64,000 nucleotides of DNA from Roseovarius marisflavi (GTDB lineage Bacteria; Pseudomonadota; Alphaproteobacteria; Rhodobacterales; Rhodobacteraceae), in assembly GCF_900142625.1 (NCBI RefSeq), contig NZ_FRBN01000004.1, positions 1-64,000 on the forward strand, in the 5' to 3' direction. Position numbers and translations under genes: made by a program. How positions within the stretch are numbered: position 1 is the stretch's first letter; each line of letters opens with the position of its first letter. Below are positions 33,845 through 43,151 of this stretch, piece after piece. Under the pieces are notes generated by a model, which was not told the origin of the DNA, made no database searches, and saw only the letters and a program-made list of their open reading frames with translations.

Positions 33845-34636
33845 ATGAACACGTCAATGAAGGGCAAACGCGGGCTGATCATGGGGGTGGCGAATGACCG
33901 CTCGATCGCCTGGGGCATTGCCCGCGCGCTGCATGAGGCCGGGGCCGAACTGGCCTTTAGCTATCAGGGTGAGGCGTTTGGCAAGCGGTTGGAGCCACTG
34001 GCGGCAAGTGTCGGGTCGGATTTCATGGTCGATGTGGATGTGACCGATGATGCATCGCTGGACGCCGCGTTCGAGGCTCTTGGCGCGCGGTGGCCGACGA
34101 TTGATTTTGTCGTGCATGCGATTGCGTTTTCCGACAAGTCCGAGCTTACCGGCCGGTTTTTGAACACCAGTCGGGCGAATTTCAAAAACTCGATGGATAT
34201 CTCGTGTTACTCCTTCATCGAAGTGGCGCGCCGGGCGCACCCGTTGATGAAGGAAAACGGCGGCACGTTGCTGACACTGACCTATCAGGGATCAAACCGG
34301 GTTGTGCCCAGCTATAACGTGATGGGCGTGGCCAAGGCGGCGCTTGAGGCGGCGACCCGCTATCTGGCCAATGACCTTGGTCCCGATGGCATCCGCGTCA
34401 ACGCCATCAGCCCCGGCCCGATGAAAACCCTCGCCGGCGCGGCGATTGGCGGCGCGCGCAAGACCTTCAAGCATACCGAGCAGAATGCGCCGCTGCGCGC
34501 CAATGCCACGCTTGAGGCGATTGGCGGAACGGCGGTTTACCTGGCCTCGGATGCGGGCGCCTGCACCTCGGGCGAGATCATTCGCGTCGATGGTGGCTAT
34601 CACGTGCTTGGCATGCCGCAGGCCGACAACCTGTAA
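33845..34636 (+). CDS. fabI: Enoyl-[ACP] reductase (NADH)
   Basis: A 263-residue SDR-type reductase completing each fatty acid elongation round. GVANDRSIAWGIARAL is the FabI nucleotide motif; the catalytic Tyr-x6-Lys is in SYNVMGVAKAALE; ISPGPMKTLAGAAIGG is the substrate loop. A hairpin (CCGAAACGG/CCGTTTTCGG) just after the stop may weakly terminate the operon. Confidence 0.95.
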   Translation: MNTSMKGKRGLIMGVANDRSIAWGIARALHEAGAELAFSYQGEAFGKRLEPLAASVGSDFMVDVDVTDDASLDAAFEALGARWPTIDFVVHAIAFSDKSELTGRFLNTSRANFKNSMDISCYSFIEVARRAHPLMKENGGTLLTLTYQGSNRVVPSYNVMGVAKAALEAATRYLANDLGPDGIRVNAISPGPMKTLAGAAIGGARKTFKHTEQNAPLRANATLEAIGGTAVYLASDAGACTSGEIIRVDGGYHVLGMPQADNL

Positions 34637-34695
34637 GTCCGAAACGGACCGTTTTCGGCCCAAAAAATGCCATTATGCGATAATACCTCATTCGC

Positions 34696-34965
34696 ATGAT
34701 GACCCAAAGATATAGTACCCCCCAGCGACAAGAACGTTATCAGGCCCGCGCCAAACGGGCCCGCTTTTGGGCTTGGCCAGTGCGGATCGCGATGATCGGC
34801 TGTGTCGGCGCAGCAATCTGGCAGGAGCCGGCTTTGTCGCCCAAAGCGCATGCCATGCTCAAGGATGTTGCAGGGCGCGCCAACGAGCGGCTTGAACGCT
34901 CTGGCGTGGCGCAATCCTATCTGACCGCCCTGTCCGGGCCAGCGGTGAGTGCGACGGACAAATAA
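34696..34965 (+). CDS. Hypothetical single-pass membrane protein (89 aa)
   Basis: An 89-residue protein with a basic N-terminus (RQERYQARAKRARFW) and one short hydrophobic segment (about 29-43, PVRIAMIGCVGAAIWQEPA), followed by a soluble C-terminal helix. The positive-inside pattern predicts a cytoplasmic N-terminus. No family recognised. Its stop is in the same frame as the truncated glutamate-synthase-like gene that follows, right where that gene's N-terminus is missing. Confidence 0.55.
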   Translation: MMTQRYSTPQRQERYQARAKRARFWAWPVRIAMIGCVGAAIWQEPALSPKAHAMLKDVAGRANERLERSGVAQSYLTALSGPAVSATDK

Positions 34966-35055
34966 AGCCTGCAAAGGACTGCCGCGGATCGCGCGATCCC
35001 CGCGAGGGGCAGCAGCCAAGCGGCGCATTTTCGTGCGGGACTGCGTAAGAAACAT

Positions 35056-36078
35056 GTGATCCCTGAGGCCCTTGGCCGTGGCGCGACCCTTGCGGGCACC
35101 TTGACCACCACCGGCGACGGCGGCATGACCGAAGAAGAGCGCGGCCATTCCAAAACGCTGGTCTACCAGGTGCTGCCCTCGCGCTATGGCATGAACCCCG
35201 ATGACCTGCGGCGCGCCGATGCGATCGAGGTCGTGATCGGTCAGGGCGCCAAGCCGGGCGGCGGCGGCATGCTTCTGGGGCAAAAGATCACCGACCGGGT
35301 CGCCGAGATGCGCACCCTGCCCAAGGGCATCGACCAGCGCTCGGCCTGTCGTCACCCCGATTGGACCGGCCCCGACGATCTTGAAATCAAGATCCTCGAA
35401 CTGCGCGAAATCACCGGCTGGGAAAAGCCGATCTATGTGAAAATCGGCGGCACGCGGCCCTATTATGACACCACTCTGGCGGTCAAGGCGGGGGCCGATG
35501 TGGTGGTTCTCGACGGCATGCAAGGCGGCACAGCAGCCACCCAGGACGTGTTCATCGAACACGTCGGCCTGCCGACGCTGGCCTGTATCCGCCCCGCCGT
35601 TCAGGCGCTTCAGGACATGGGCCTGCACCGCGAGGTACAGCTTGTGGTTTCGGGCGGCATCCGCACCGGGGCCGATGTGGCCAAGGCGCTTGCGCTTGGC
35701 GCGGATGCAGTTGCCATCGGCACCGCCGCCATGGTCGCACTTGGCGACAACGATCCGCGATGGGAATCCGAGTATAACGCGCTTGGCACCACCACCGGCG
35801 CCTATGACGACTGGCACGAAGGCCGCGACCCGGCCGGCATCACCACCCAGGACCCGACCCTTTCGGCGCGCCTTGATCCGGTTGCGGCGGGTCGGCGTCT
35901 GCGCAATTATCTGGCCGTTCTCACGCTTGAGGCCCAGACAATCGCGCGCGCCTGCGGTCACAACAACCTGCACAACCTTGAACCCGAAGACCTCTGCGCG
36001 CTGACGATGGAAGCGGCCGCAATGGCGCGCGTGCCGCTTGCCGGCACCACGTGGATCCCCGGTCAGGGCGGGTTCTGA
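35056..36078 (+). pseudogene. FMN-binding glutamate synthase family protein (GlxD/MgsC type), N-terminally truncated
   Basis: Similarity to the about 440-residue GlxD/methylglutamate-synthase subunit begins abruptly at EALGRGATLAGT (about 35065) and continues intact to the end (TTTGDGGMTEEERGHSKTLV, QGAKPGGGGMLLGQKITDR, QRSACRHPDWTGPDDLEIKI, GGIRTGADVAKALALGADAV). About 100 N-terminal residues, including the GMSFG-type FMN-site strand, are absent. A GTG at 35056 could give 340 residues, and the frame stays open back to 34966 without family-like sequence. The glxB and glxC partners expected upstream are missing. It is probably inactive. It lies 67 bases before glnT, its usual neighbour. Confidence 0.75.
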
Positions 36079-36145
36079 ACACACCTGCCCCCGGCACAGA
36101 TGTCCGGGGGCCAATTAATGAACGACAACAGGGAAAAGCAAAGAC

Positions 36146-37453
36146 ATGGCCAAGGATCTTGCTCAATTCGCCGCCGAGAACGGCGTAAAATATTTCATGG
36201 TATCCTACACCGATCTGTTCGGCGCGCAGCGCGCCAAGATGGTCCCCGCCCAGGCGATTGCCGGCATGCAAAAGGACGGCGCCGGCTTTGCGGGTTTTGC
36301 CACATGGCTTGACCTGACCCCGGCGCATCCCGACATGCTTGCCGTGCCTGACCCGGAGGCGGTCATCCAACTTCCCTGGAAGCCCGAGGTCGCCTGGGTG
36401 CCCGCCAATTGCGTGATGGATGACGCCAAGCTTTCGCAGGCGCCGCGCAACGTGCTTTTGCGCCAGATCAAAGCCGCCGCCGATATGGGGCTGACCATCA
36501 AGACCGGCATCGAGGCGGAATTCTTCCTGCTTGATCCCACCGGGGTCGAGGTCTCGGACAAGTTCGATACCGCCGAGAAACCCTGTTACGATCAACAGGC
36601 GATCATGCGCCGCTATGACGTGATTGCCGAGATCAGCGATTACATGCTCGATCTGGGCTGGGGCCCCTATCAGAGCGACCACGAAGACGCCAACGGCCAG
36701 TTCGAGATGAACTGGGAATTCGACGATGTGCTGGCCACCGCCGACAAGCATTCCTTCTTCAAGTTCATGGTCAAATCCGTCGCCGAGAAACACGGGCTGC
36801 GCGCCACCTTCATGCCCAAACCCATTCAGGGGCTGACCGGCAACGGCTGTCACGCGCATATCTCGATCTGGGACAAGGCGGGCAAGACCAACCTCTTTAC
36901 CGACGGCACCCACGACCTTGGCATGTCCGACACCGGCTGGCATTTCCTTGGCGGGATCATGAAACACGCCTCGGCGCTTGCGGCGATCACCAACCCGACC
37001 GTCAACAGCTATAAGCGCATCAATGCCCCGCGCACCATGTCGGGGGCCACATGGGCGCCCAATACCGTGACATGGACCGGCAACAACCGCACCCATATGG
37101 TGCGCGTGCCCGGCGCCGGGCGGTTTGAATTGCGCCTTCCCGATGGCGCGGCCAACCCCTACCTCATGCAGGCGGTGATCATCGCCGCGGGTCTGTCGGG
37201 CATCAACAGCAAGGCCGACCCCGGCAAGCGGCTTGATATCGACATGTACAAGGACGGCCACACCGTCAAGGATGCGCCGCCCCTGCCCCTCAACATGCTC
37301 GACGCCCTGCGCTTTTTCGATCAGGACAGCGCGCTTAAATCCGCCCTCGGCGATGAGTTTTCAGCCGCCTTCATGAAGCTCAAGCATCAGGAATGGAATG
37401 CCTTCGTGTCGCATTTCTCTCACTGGGAACGCGAAAACACACTCGATATCTAA
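36146..37453 (+). CDS. glnT: Type III glutamine synthetase
   Basis: A 435-residue ATP-dependent amide ligase of the GlnT/GMA-synthetase group. Catalytic features: GIEAEFFLLDPTG, the beta-grasp N-terminus (MAKDLAQFAAENGVKYFMVS), ANGQFEMNWEF, GNGCHAHISIWD and RVPGAGRFELRLPDG (metal and ATP sites). Members make glutamine or gamma-glutamylmethylamide from methylamine; the link with GlxD-type genes fits N-methylglutamate chemistry, but here the partner is truncated. A strong terminator follows 38 bases later. Confidence 0.9.
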   Translation: MAKDLAQFAAENGVKYFMVSYTDLFGAQRAKMVPAQAIAGMQKDGAGFAGFATWLDLTPAHPDMLAVPDPEAVIQLPWKPEVAWVPANCVMDDAKLSQAPRNVLLRQIKAAADMGLTIKTGIEAEFFLLDPTGVEVSDKFDTAEKPCYDQQAIMRRYDVIAEISDYMLDLGWGPYQSDHEDANGQFEMNWEFDDVLATADKHSFFKFMVKSVAEKHGLRATFMPKPIQGLTGNGCHAHISIWDKAGKTNLFTDGTHDLGMSDTGWHFLGGIMKHASALAAITNPTVNSYKRINAPRTMSGATWAPNTVTWTGNNRTHMVRVPGAGRFELRLPDGAANPYLMQAVIIAAGLSGINSKADPGKRLDIDMYKDGHTVKDAPPLPLNMLDALRFFDQDSALKSALGDEFSAAFMKLKHQEWNAFVSHFSHWERENTLDI

Positions 37454-37490
37454 GTCCCTCCCCCGCCACCTTTTCCCGAGGGCGGGGCAC

Positions 37491-37528
37491 CTGCGCCGGT
37501 ATCGCACTTGCGACCGGCGCAGTTTTTT
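37491..37528 (+). terminator. Rho-independent terminator after glnT
   Basis: CTGCGCCGGT and ACCGGCGCAG (10-bp perfect arms, 12-base loop) followed by six Ts. Confidence 0.9.
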
Positions 37529-37958
37529 ATCTGCACCCGCCTTTGGGGGTCTGATGCCAGAGGGCGCAGACCTGTATCAAATAGCTGGCAGATGTTTTCA
37601 TCAGAAAACACCTCTTAATCTTACACCCGCACGAACTGACAAGCCGCAGACTTTCCCGCCCATAACCACAGCCCTGCGATCAAGTCAGCTGCAACCGCAG
37701 CATTCAGAAATAGCGGCGGACAGCGGACCTTCGCTGCAATCTGCATAGAGGTCTGCAATGCGGACGAAACCGCCATCGGGGGCGTCGGACGCAGATGACC
37801 GCCGCGCACAACAAACTTGCAGGTCTCAGGGTGGAACTGCCGCCTGCCTTTGGCAGGCCGCAAGGCCAACATCTGGATGCAGGTCAACGCAAAACACCGG
37901 CCAAGCGACCGGTGTTCTGGATATGTCACGACATTCGATTAATGTCGCAGGCCCGCAG
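37529..37958. other. Gene-poor stretch with relic-like intergenic text
   Basis: No supported gene. Contains the phrase AGCGGACCTTCGC near 37712, shared with 3242, and short palindromes. The last 100 bases hold the downstream region of the broken Cys-rich gene. Confidence 0.4.
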
Positions 37959-38453
37959 TCACCGTTCCGGAGCGGCTTCGCACACACCAGCGCGACAACG
38001 TTTGCCCTCACGGAAACAGGCTATGATTTTGGGGAAATCACAAACTAAAGGCTCCTCGGGGGCTTCGCCGCAGTTTCCGTCTGAACCACCAAGCAAGTCG
38101 GCCATTCTGATTTCGAAATTGGTTGCGTTTGCGGTGTTGTGTGCCTCCAGCAACGGATCAATCTTGGTCTGCATTTTCAAGCAGGCATTGACACTCGCGT
38201 CGGCGTCGAGTGAATCGCAATCCATGGCAGTACAGAATGCGTTGCACAGCCCGTTAAGCTTTCAGTCAAATTCTACCCCGCAGAAAAATTCCTCTTGTGC
38301 CGTTTTTGCCTCCGGGTCGAACCCTTCGGGTATAGTCTGCGCATAAGCCGCCGGGCCGAAAAATACGATCGCGACGAAACCAAGCCTGACGCATGCGGCG
38401 CCAAGTCTTGACGCCATGGATAAAAACAGAGCCAATACCGGTGATAATTTCAT
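37959..38453 (-). pseudogene. Exported Cys-rich hypothetical protein interrupted by an in-frame TGA
   Basis: From ATG 38453 a signal peptide (ending AYA-QT) and a short domain (FDPEAKTAQEEFFCGVEFD) run to a TGA at 38262. The same frame continues without shift: KLNGLCNAFCTAMDCDSLDA then DASVNACLKMQTKIDPLLEA, ending at 37959. The GLCNAFCTAMDC segment is a recognisable alphaproteobacterial/gammaproteobacterial exported Cys-rich pattern (GLCNAYCEAMDCD in relatives). A single TGG-to-TGA change would explain the break. Total would be 164 residues. I treat it as a nonsense-mutated gene; recoding is not supported. Confidence 0.6.
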
Positions 38454-39034
38454 TTATTCCAACCCCTTAGCCACCCACCTTTGTGGTGGCAATTATTATT
38501 GAGCGGACAGGCCATTGCGTGTCGCGCATGCGTTAATGTCGTTTGGTCGTAAGGCGCAAATACCCGGGCCGACGCTCCGGTTTCATCTCTGCGGGTCAGT
38601 TGCCGCTTAGCAAGATCGTGCGACGATTAGACACGATTCCGTGACCAAGTCGAGTTTTTATGCACATTGGCCCTGACATTCACGCTATGGTTGTCAGGTG
38701 CGCAATTTTCTCTTGGCGGCGTCCAAAAGGACCGCGCCCAAGCTCGCCTCATCCCCAGGCGATGCCTTTTTTTGATGGGGCACCATGTGAAGGCCCGTTG
38801 GCTCCATGTTGTTACCATTGCAGAAGGACTCTTACGTGCCGTTAGCTGCGCTCTGCAACAAGGTCCGGTAAGGGCCGTTACCGTAGCATTCTACCCTCTC
38901 CCTTATCAGCCCCTCTTTGCCGCTCCTGATACCTTAGCTTACAGATACCATTAGCATTTATTCCTTTTGGTTAGCTTAGCTGATAATTATAACCAAGGTC
39001 ACAGCCAGACACCCACCCGAAAAGGGGCCCGCCC
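38454..39034. other. 580-base upstream region of the SDH-like operon
   Basis: No gene supported. The last 100 bases are AT-rich and contain the inverted pair TTGGTTA (38967-38973) / TAACCAA (38990-38996), a possible operator. A hairpin-like CGGTAA/TTACCG near 38867 and a run of seven Ts near 38766 are also seen. The promoter of the operon starting at 39035 should lie here. Confidence 0.45.
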
Positions 39035-39769
39035 GTGACCGCCGCCCAAGAAACGCTTGATGTCACCGTCCATCGCGGCACCACCCGTGGCGCGCGCTAT
39101 GACAGCTTTCAGGTCCCCGCCCACGCAAGCCAGACCGTGCTTGATGTGGTCTCGTGGATTCAGCAGTTCGCCGATCCGACCCTTAGCTATCGCTTTGCCT
39201 GTCGGGTTGGCATGTGCGGGTCTTGCGCGATGATGGTCAACGGCACCCCGCGCTGGACCTGCCGCACCCATATCAAAAAGGTCGCGCCCGACGGCAAGCT
39301 GTTGATCGAGCCGCTGCGCAATCTGCCGGTGATCAAGGATCTGGCCGCCGACATGGACCCGTTCTTTGACAAATGGACCGCCGCCGAGGCCCAGCATCAC
39401 CCAAGCCAGACCCGCCATGACCCGATTGAACCCATCGACCCGACCGACGCCACCCGCGCCGAGGCCGATCTTGGCGTCGAATGCATCAACTGCGCGATCT
39501 GCTATGCCGCCTGTGACACGGTGGCGGGCAATCCCGATTATCTCGGCCCCGCCGCCCTGCAACGCGCCTGGACCCTTTTGAACGATAGCCGCGACGATGG
39601 CCGTCAGAGCATCCTTGACGCGGTCTCGGGCACCGGGGGCTGTCACAACTGTCACTCGATGGGAAGCTGCGCGCAATATTGCCCCAACGACCTTAACCCG
39701 ATGCGCGCCATTGCCGGGCTGAAACGCGAAACCGCGAAATCGTTTTTCAAGGGTAAACGCAATGCTTGA
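39035..39769 (+). CDS. Succinate dehydrogenase/fumarate reductase-like iron-sulfur subunit
   Basis: A 244-residue ferredoxin-fold electron carrier starting with GTG at 39035. [2Fe-2S] ligands in CRVGMCGSCAMMVNGTPRWT with a following Cys; [4Fe-4S]/[3Fe-4S] ligands in CINCAICYAACD and CHNCHSMGSCAQYCPND. It transfers electrons between the flavoprotein (40435) and the membrane quinone site. It precedes, rather than follows, the other subunits, unlike canonical sdhCDAB. Confidence 0.88.
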   Translation: MTAAQETLDVTVHRGTTRGARYDSFQVPAHASQTVLDVVSWIQQFADPTLSYRFACRVGMCGSCAMMVNGTPRWTCRTHIKKVAPDGKLLIEPLRNLPVIKDLAADMDPFFDKWTAAEAQHHPSQTRHDPIEPIDPTDATRAEADLGVECINCAICYAACDTVAGNPDYLGPAALQRAWTLLNDSRDDGRQSILDAVSGTGGCHNCHSMGSCAQYCPNDLNPMRAIAGLKRETAKSFFKGKRNA

Positions 39770-40094
39770 TCTGCGTCTTTACATGCTGCAACGGCTCACC
39801 GCGCTTGTGATGGCGCCCTTGGTTCTGGGCCACCTCGCGGTGATGATCTATGCCATTCAGGGCGGGCTAAGCACCGCCGAAATCCTTGGGCGCACACAGG
39901 GCAGCGCGCTTTGGTTCGCCTTTTACGGCCTCTTCGTCATTGCCGTTTCGATCCACGCCGCCATCGGCCTGCGGGTGATCGCGCATGAATGGCTCGCCCT
40001 CAAAGGCGCGGCGCTCTCGCTCCTCACATGGGGCGCCTGCGCCGCCCTGCTCTTTCTTGGCCTCAGCGCCGTTTTCGTGGTGACCGTGCCATGA
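39762..40094 (+). CDS. SDH/fumarate reductase-like membrane anchor subunit 1
   Basis: A 110-residue protein with three helices (for example LTALVMAPLVLGHLAVMIYA, FAFYGLFVIAVSIHAAIGLR, LLTWGACAALLFLGLSAVFV). The histidines in VLGHLAVM and SIHAAIG are candidate haem b ligands. It overlaps the iron-sulfur gene by eight bases and the second anchor by four (ATGA). Confidence 0.8.
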   Translation: MLDLRLYMLQRLTALVMAPLVLGHLAVMIYAIQGGLSTAEILGRTQGSALWFAFYGLFVIAVSIHAAIGLRVIAHEWLALKGAALSLLTWGACAALLFLGLSAVFVVTVP

Positions 40095-40432
40095 AGGCCC
40101 CTGCCCGCTCTCATCCGCTTTGGTTTGCCTTTGTGTTGCACCGGGTCTCGGGCCTTGGCCTTGCGCTGTTCCTGCCCGCGCATTTTTGGCTGTTGTCACA
40201 GGCGTTGACCAACCCTGCGCGCCTTGACGGGTTTCTGGCCTTCGCCGAAATGCCTCTGGTCAAGCTGGCCGAGTTCGGCCTCGTCTTCCTGCTTGCGGTG
40301 CATATGTTCGGCGGTCTTCGCCTTTTGGCGCTTGAATTCCTGCCCTGGTCGGACCGCCAGAAGACCCTGGCGGCGGGGGCGGCTGGCGTCGCTTTCCTGA
40401 TCTCTACCACCTTTTTCCTGAAAGCGATATAG
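40091..40432 (+). CDS. SDH/fumarate reductase-like membrane anchor subunit 2
   Basis: A 113-residue protein from ATG 40091 with three predicted helices. LHRVSGLGLALFLPAHFWLL is the classic SdhC-type HRxSG quinone-site motif; a histidine in LAVHMFGGLRLLALE may bind haem. It pairs with the preceding anchor to hold the complex in the inner membrane. Two bases separate it from the flavoprotein gene. Confidence 0.82.
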   Translation: MKAPARSHPLWFAFVLHRVSGLGLALFLPAHFWLLSQALTNPARLDGFLAFAEMPLVKLAEFGLVFLLAVHMFGGLRLLALEFLPWSDRQKTLAAGAAGVAFLISTTFFLKAI

Positions 40433-40434
40433 CC

Positions 40435-42198
40435 ATGGCCTCCCCCACAGAGATCGATCGCCATGACACCGATATCCTGATCATCGGCACCGGCGGCGCG
40501 GGGCTTTTCGCGGCCCTTCACGCCCAGCAATCCGCACCGCCGGGCACCCGCATCACCATCGCCGTCAAGGGGTTGATCGGCAAATGCGGCTGCACCCGGA
40601 TGGTGCAGGGCGGCTATAACGTGGCGCTTGGCGGCGGTGATACCGTCGAGCGGCATTTCATGGATACAATCCGGGGCGGCAAATGGCTCCCCAATCAGGA
40701 TATGGCCTGGAAGCTTTGCGAACAGGCGGTCGTGCGCATTCGCGAGCTTGAGAACGAAGTCGGCTGTTTCTTTGACCGCAATCCGGACGGAAGCCTGCAC
40801 CAGAAGGCCTTCGCCGGGCAGACGGCGGATCGCACCGTGCACAAGGGCGACCTTACGGGGATCGAGATCATCAGCCGCCTGATGGAACAGGTGCTGTCGC
40901 GCCCGGTTGAAAAGCTTCAGGAACACCGCGCCATCGGCCTTATCCCGACGGCGGACAAAAGCGCGCTTGCCGGGGTCCTGTTCATCGACATGCGCACGGG
41001 CCGCTTTCGCCTTGTGCGCGCCAAGACGGTGATGATGGCGACGGGCGGCGGCCCGACCATGTACAAATATAACACCCCCTCGGGCGACAAGACGATGGAT
41101 GGCCTTGCCATGGCCCTGCGCGCCGGGCTTGAACTGCGCGATATGGAAATGGTGCAGTTTCATCCCACCGGTCTTCTGGCGGGCGATCACACCCGGATGA
41201 CCGGCACCGTCCTCGAAGAGGGTCTGCGCGGCGCGGGCGGGCAATTGCTCAACGGTGCACAGAACCGCTTTATGTTCGATTACGACCCAAAGGGCGAACG
41301 CGCCACCCGCGATGTGGTCAGCCGGGGCATCTATTCCGAGATGCGCAAGAACAACACCTCGGAAAATGGCGGCGTGTTCATCTCGATGGCGCATCTTGGC
41401 CCCGACAACGTGCGCGCCAAGTTTCCCGGCATGGTCAAACGCTGCGCCGACAGCGGCTTTGATCTCGCCGCCGGTCTGGTCGAGGTGGTGCCGACCGCGC
41501 ATTACTTCATGGGCGGCGTGGTGGTTGATGCCGATACCCGCACCGCGCTTGAAGGGCTTTACGTGGCCGGTGAGGATGCCGGCGGCGCGCATGGCTCCAA
41601 CCGTCTTGGCGGCAACGGCGTGGCCAATTCCACCGTCTATGGCGGCGTCGCGGGCGACACGATGGGCGCCGACATTCGCAAGATGGGCGCCCTGCGCGAC
41701 CCCTGCCCCACAACGTTGCAGGCCGAGGTTGACCGCGCCCTGCACCCGCTCACCCGCAAGCCCGATCTTGTCCAACCCCTGCGCCACGCCCTGCAAGAGG
41801 CGATGTGGGAAGATGTCGGCGTGTTGCGCACCGAAACCGGCCTCACGCGCGCACAGACCCGCGTTGCCGATATTTCGGATGCGCTCATGGAGGTCGGCGT
41901 CGCCTCCGACAACCTCGCCTTCAACCTGACATGGCATGACTGGCTGAATTTGCGCTCGCTTTGTGATATATCTCAGGCCATCGCCCTGGCCGGCCTTGAA
42001 CGCGAAAATTCCCGCGGCGCGCATTACCGCGAGGATTTCCCCGACGAGGGCGACCTTGATGCGTCTTACTTCACCGTCGTGACGCAAACCGGCGGCGACC
42101 TCGCCGTGCGCCGCGACCCCGTCGATTTCAGCATCGTTCGCCCCGGCGAGACCATCCTGCCCGACGGCGAACCCGAAACACTGGTAGCTGCACAATGA
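40435..42198 (+). CDS. SDH/fumarate reductase-like flavoprotein subunit with altered FAD site
   Basis: A 587-residue FAD protein. ADP-binding LIIGTGGAGLFAALHA at the start, catalytic HPTGLLAGD, substrate Arg in LEEGLRGAGGQL, VVPTAHYFMGGV and SNRLGGNGVANSTVYG. The covalent-FAD histidine of SdhA/FrdA (SHT) is replaced by GCT (Cys53), so FAD is probably non-covalent. With its own FeS and membrane subunits it should exchange electrons with quinone. Operon context (class I fumarase-like hydratase) suggests a C4/C5 dicarboxylate other than, or besides, succinate. Confidence 0.88.
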   Translation: MASPTEIDRHDTDILIIGTGGAGLFAALHAQQSAPPGTRITIAVKGLIGKCGCTRMVQGGYNVALGGGDTVERHFMDTIRGGKWLPNQDMAWKLCEQAVVRIRELENEVGCFFDRNPDGSLHQKAFAGQTADRTVHKGDLTGIEIISRLMEQVLSRPVEKLQEHRAIGLIPTADKSALAGVLFIDMRTGRFRLVRAKTVMMATGGGPTMYKYNTPSGDKTMDGLAMALRAGLELRDMEMVQFHPTGLLAGDHTRMTGTVLEEGLRGAGGQLLNGAQNRFMFDYDPKGERATRDVVSRGIYSEMRKNNTSENGGVFISMAHLGPDNVRAKFPGMVKRCADSGFDLAAGLVEVVPTAHYFMGGVVVDADTRTALEGLYVAGEDAGGAHGSNRLGGNGVANSTVYGGVAGDTMGADIRKMGALRDPCPTTLQAEVDRALHPLTRKPDLVQPLRHALQEAMWEDVGVLRTETGLTRAQTRVADISDALMEVGVASDNLAFNLTWHDWLNLRSLCDISQAIALAGLERENSRGAHYREDFPDEGDLDASYFTVVTQTGGDLAVRRDPVDFSIVRPGETILPDGEPETLVAAQ

Positions 42199-43151
42199 TC
42201 TCCATCGACCTCATTCAAAAGACCGCCGAAACCCTGATGGACAAGGCCGCCATCGAGATCCCCGACGATTACCTCTCGGGTCTCAAATCCGCCGCCAAAA
42301 CCGAGGATGGCGATCTGTCGTCTTTCGTCCTGCAGGCGATGCTTGAAAACTATCAGGCCGCCAAGGAAGACCGCCGCGCCATGTGCGGCGATACCGGCAC
42401 CCCGCGCTGGTACGTCAAGATGGGCAACAAAACGCAGATCGAAGGCGGCCCCATCGCGCTAGAGGCCGCTTTGCGCCGCGCCACCGCCAATGCCACCAAC
42501 GGCGTGCCGTTGCGGCCCAACCGGGTGCATCCGCTCTGGCGCACCGATCACAACAACAACGTCGGCATCGGCGCGCCCGAGATCGAATACGGCTATGAAC
42601 CGGGCGGCGAATGGATCGACCTCATTACCGTTCACAAGGGCGGCCTTTTCGGCACCGATTACCGCATGCTGTTCCCGAGCGACGGCATTCAGGGCATCAA
42701 ACGCTTTTATCTCGATAGCCTTGTCGCCTTTGGCAAACGCGGTCTTGCCTGCCAGCCGGCGATCATCGGCATCGGCCTTGGCGGGTGTAAGGATACCTGC
42801 ATGGTGCTTGGCAAACGCGCCGCCTGTCTTCGGGTGGTCGGCGATCGCAACCCCGACCCCAAGATCGCCGCGCTTGAGGATGAATTCAAAGAGCTAGGCA
42901 ATTCCATCGGCATGGGCGCCATGGGCTTTGTCGGCAAGAATATGGTGATCGATTGCAATATCGAGGTCGGCTATTGCCACACTGGCGGCATGCAGATGTC
43001 GGTGCATGCCTTCTGCCTCTCGTCACGTCGCGCGGTGGCGCGGGTGCATGCCGACGGGCGCGTCGAATACCGCACCGATCCTGAATGGTTCACCGATTAT
43101 CAGCGCCGCGATACCATCGAGTGGCACCCCGAGATGGCCGCCGCCGAATGA
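42195..43151 (+). CDS. Class I fumarase-like hydro-lyase, alpha subunit
   Basis: A 318-residue subunit equivalent to the N-terminal half of class I fumarase or TtdA of tartrate dehydratase. FeS-cluster cysteines are visible in AMCGDTGTPRWYVK, GIGLGGCKDTCMV and GYCHTGGMQMSV. With the beta subunit at 43618 it would reversibly hydrate fumarate, mesaconate or tartrate-type acids. It overlaps the flavoprotein stop by four bases and the CoA-transferase start by four. Confidence 0.87.
   Translation: MISIDLIQKTAETLMDKAAIEIPDDYLSGLKSAAKTEDGDLSSFVLQAMLENYQAAKEDRRAMCGDTGTPRWYVKMGNKTQIEGGPIALEAALRRATANATNGVPLRPNRVHPLWRTDHNNNVGIGAPEIEYGYEPGGEWIDLITVHKGGLFGTDYRMLFPSDGIQGIKRFYLDSLVAFGKRGLACQPAIIGIGLGGCKDTCMVLGKRAACLRVVGDRNPDPKIAALEDEFKELGNSIGMGAMGFVGKNMVIDCNIEVGYCHTGGMQMSVHAFCLSSRRAVARVHADGRVEYRTDPEWFTDYQRRDTIEWHPEMAAAE

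Noticed and set aside
38226-38270. Selenocysteine recoding at the in-frame TGA
   Set aside because: No SECIS-like hairpin is evident right after the TGA and no seryl-selenocysteine machinery is in the window; a nonsense mutation is simpler.
40111-42195. 694-codon open frame on the - strand opposite the flavoprotein
   Set aside because: Antisense of the flavoprotein gene; the + strand product has clear FAD and active-site motifs and couples to its neighbours.
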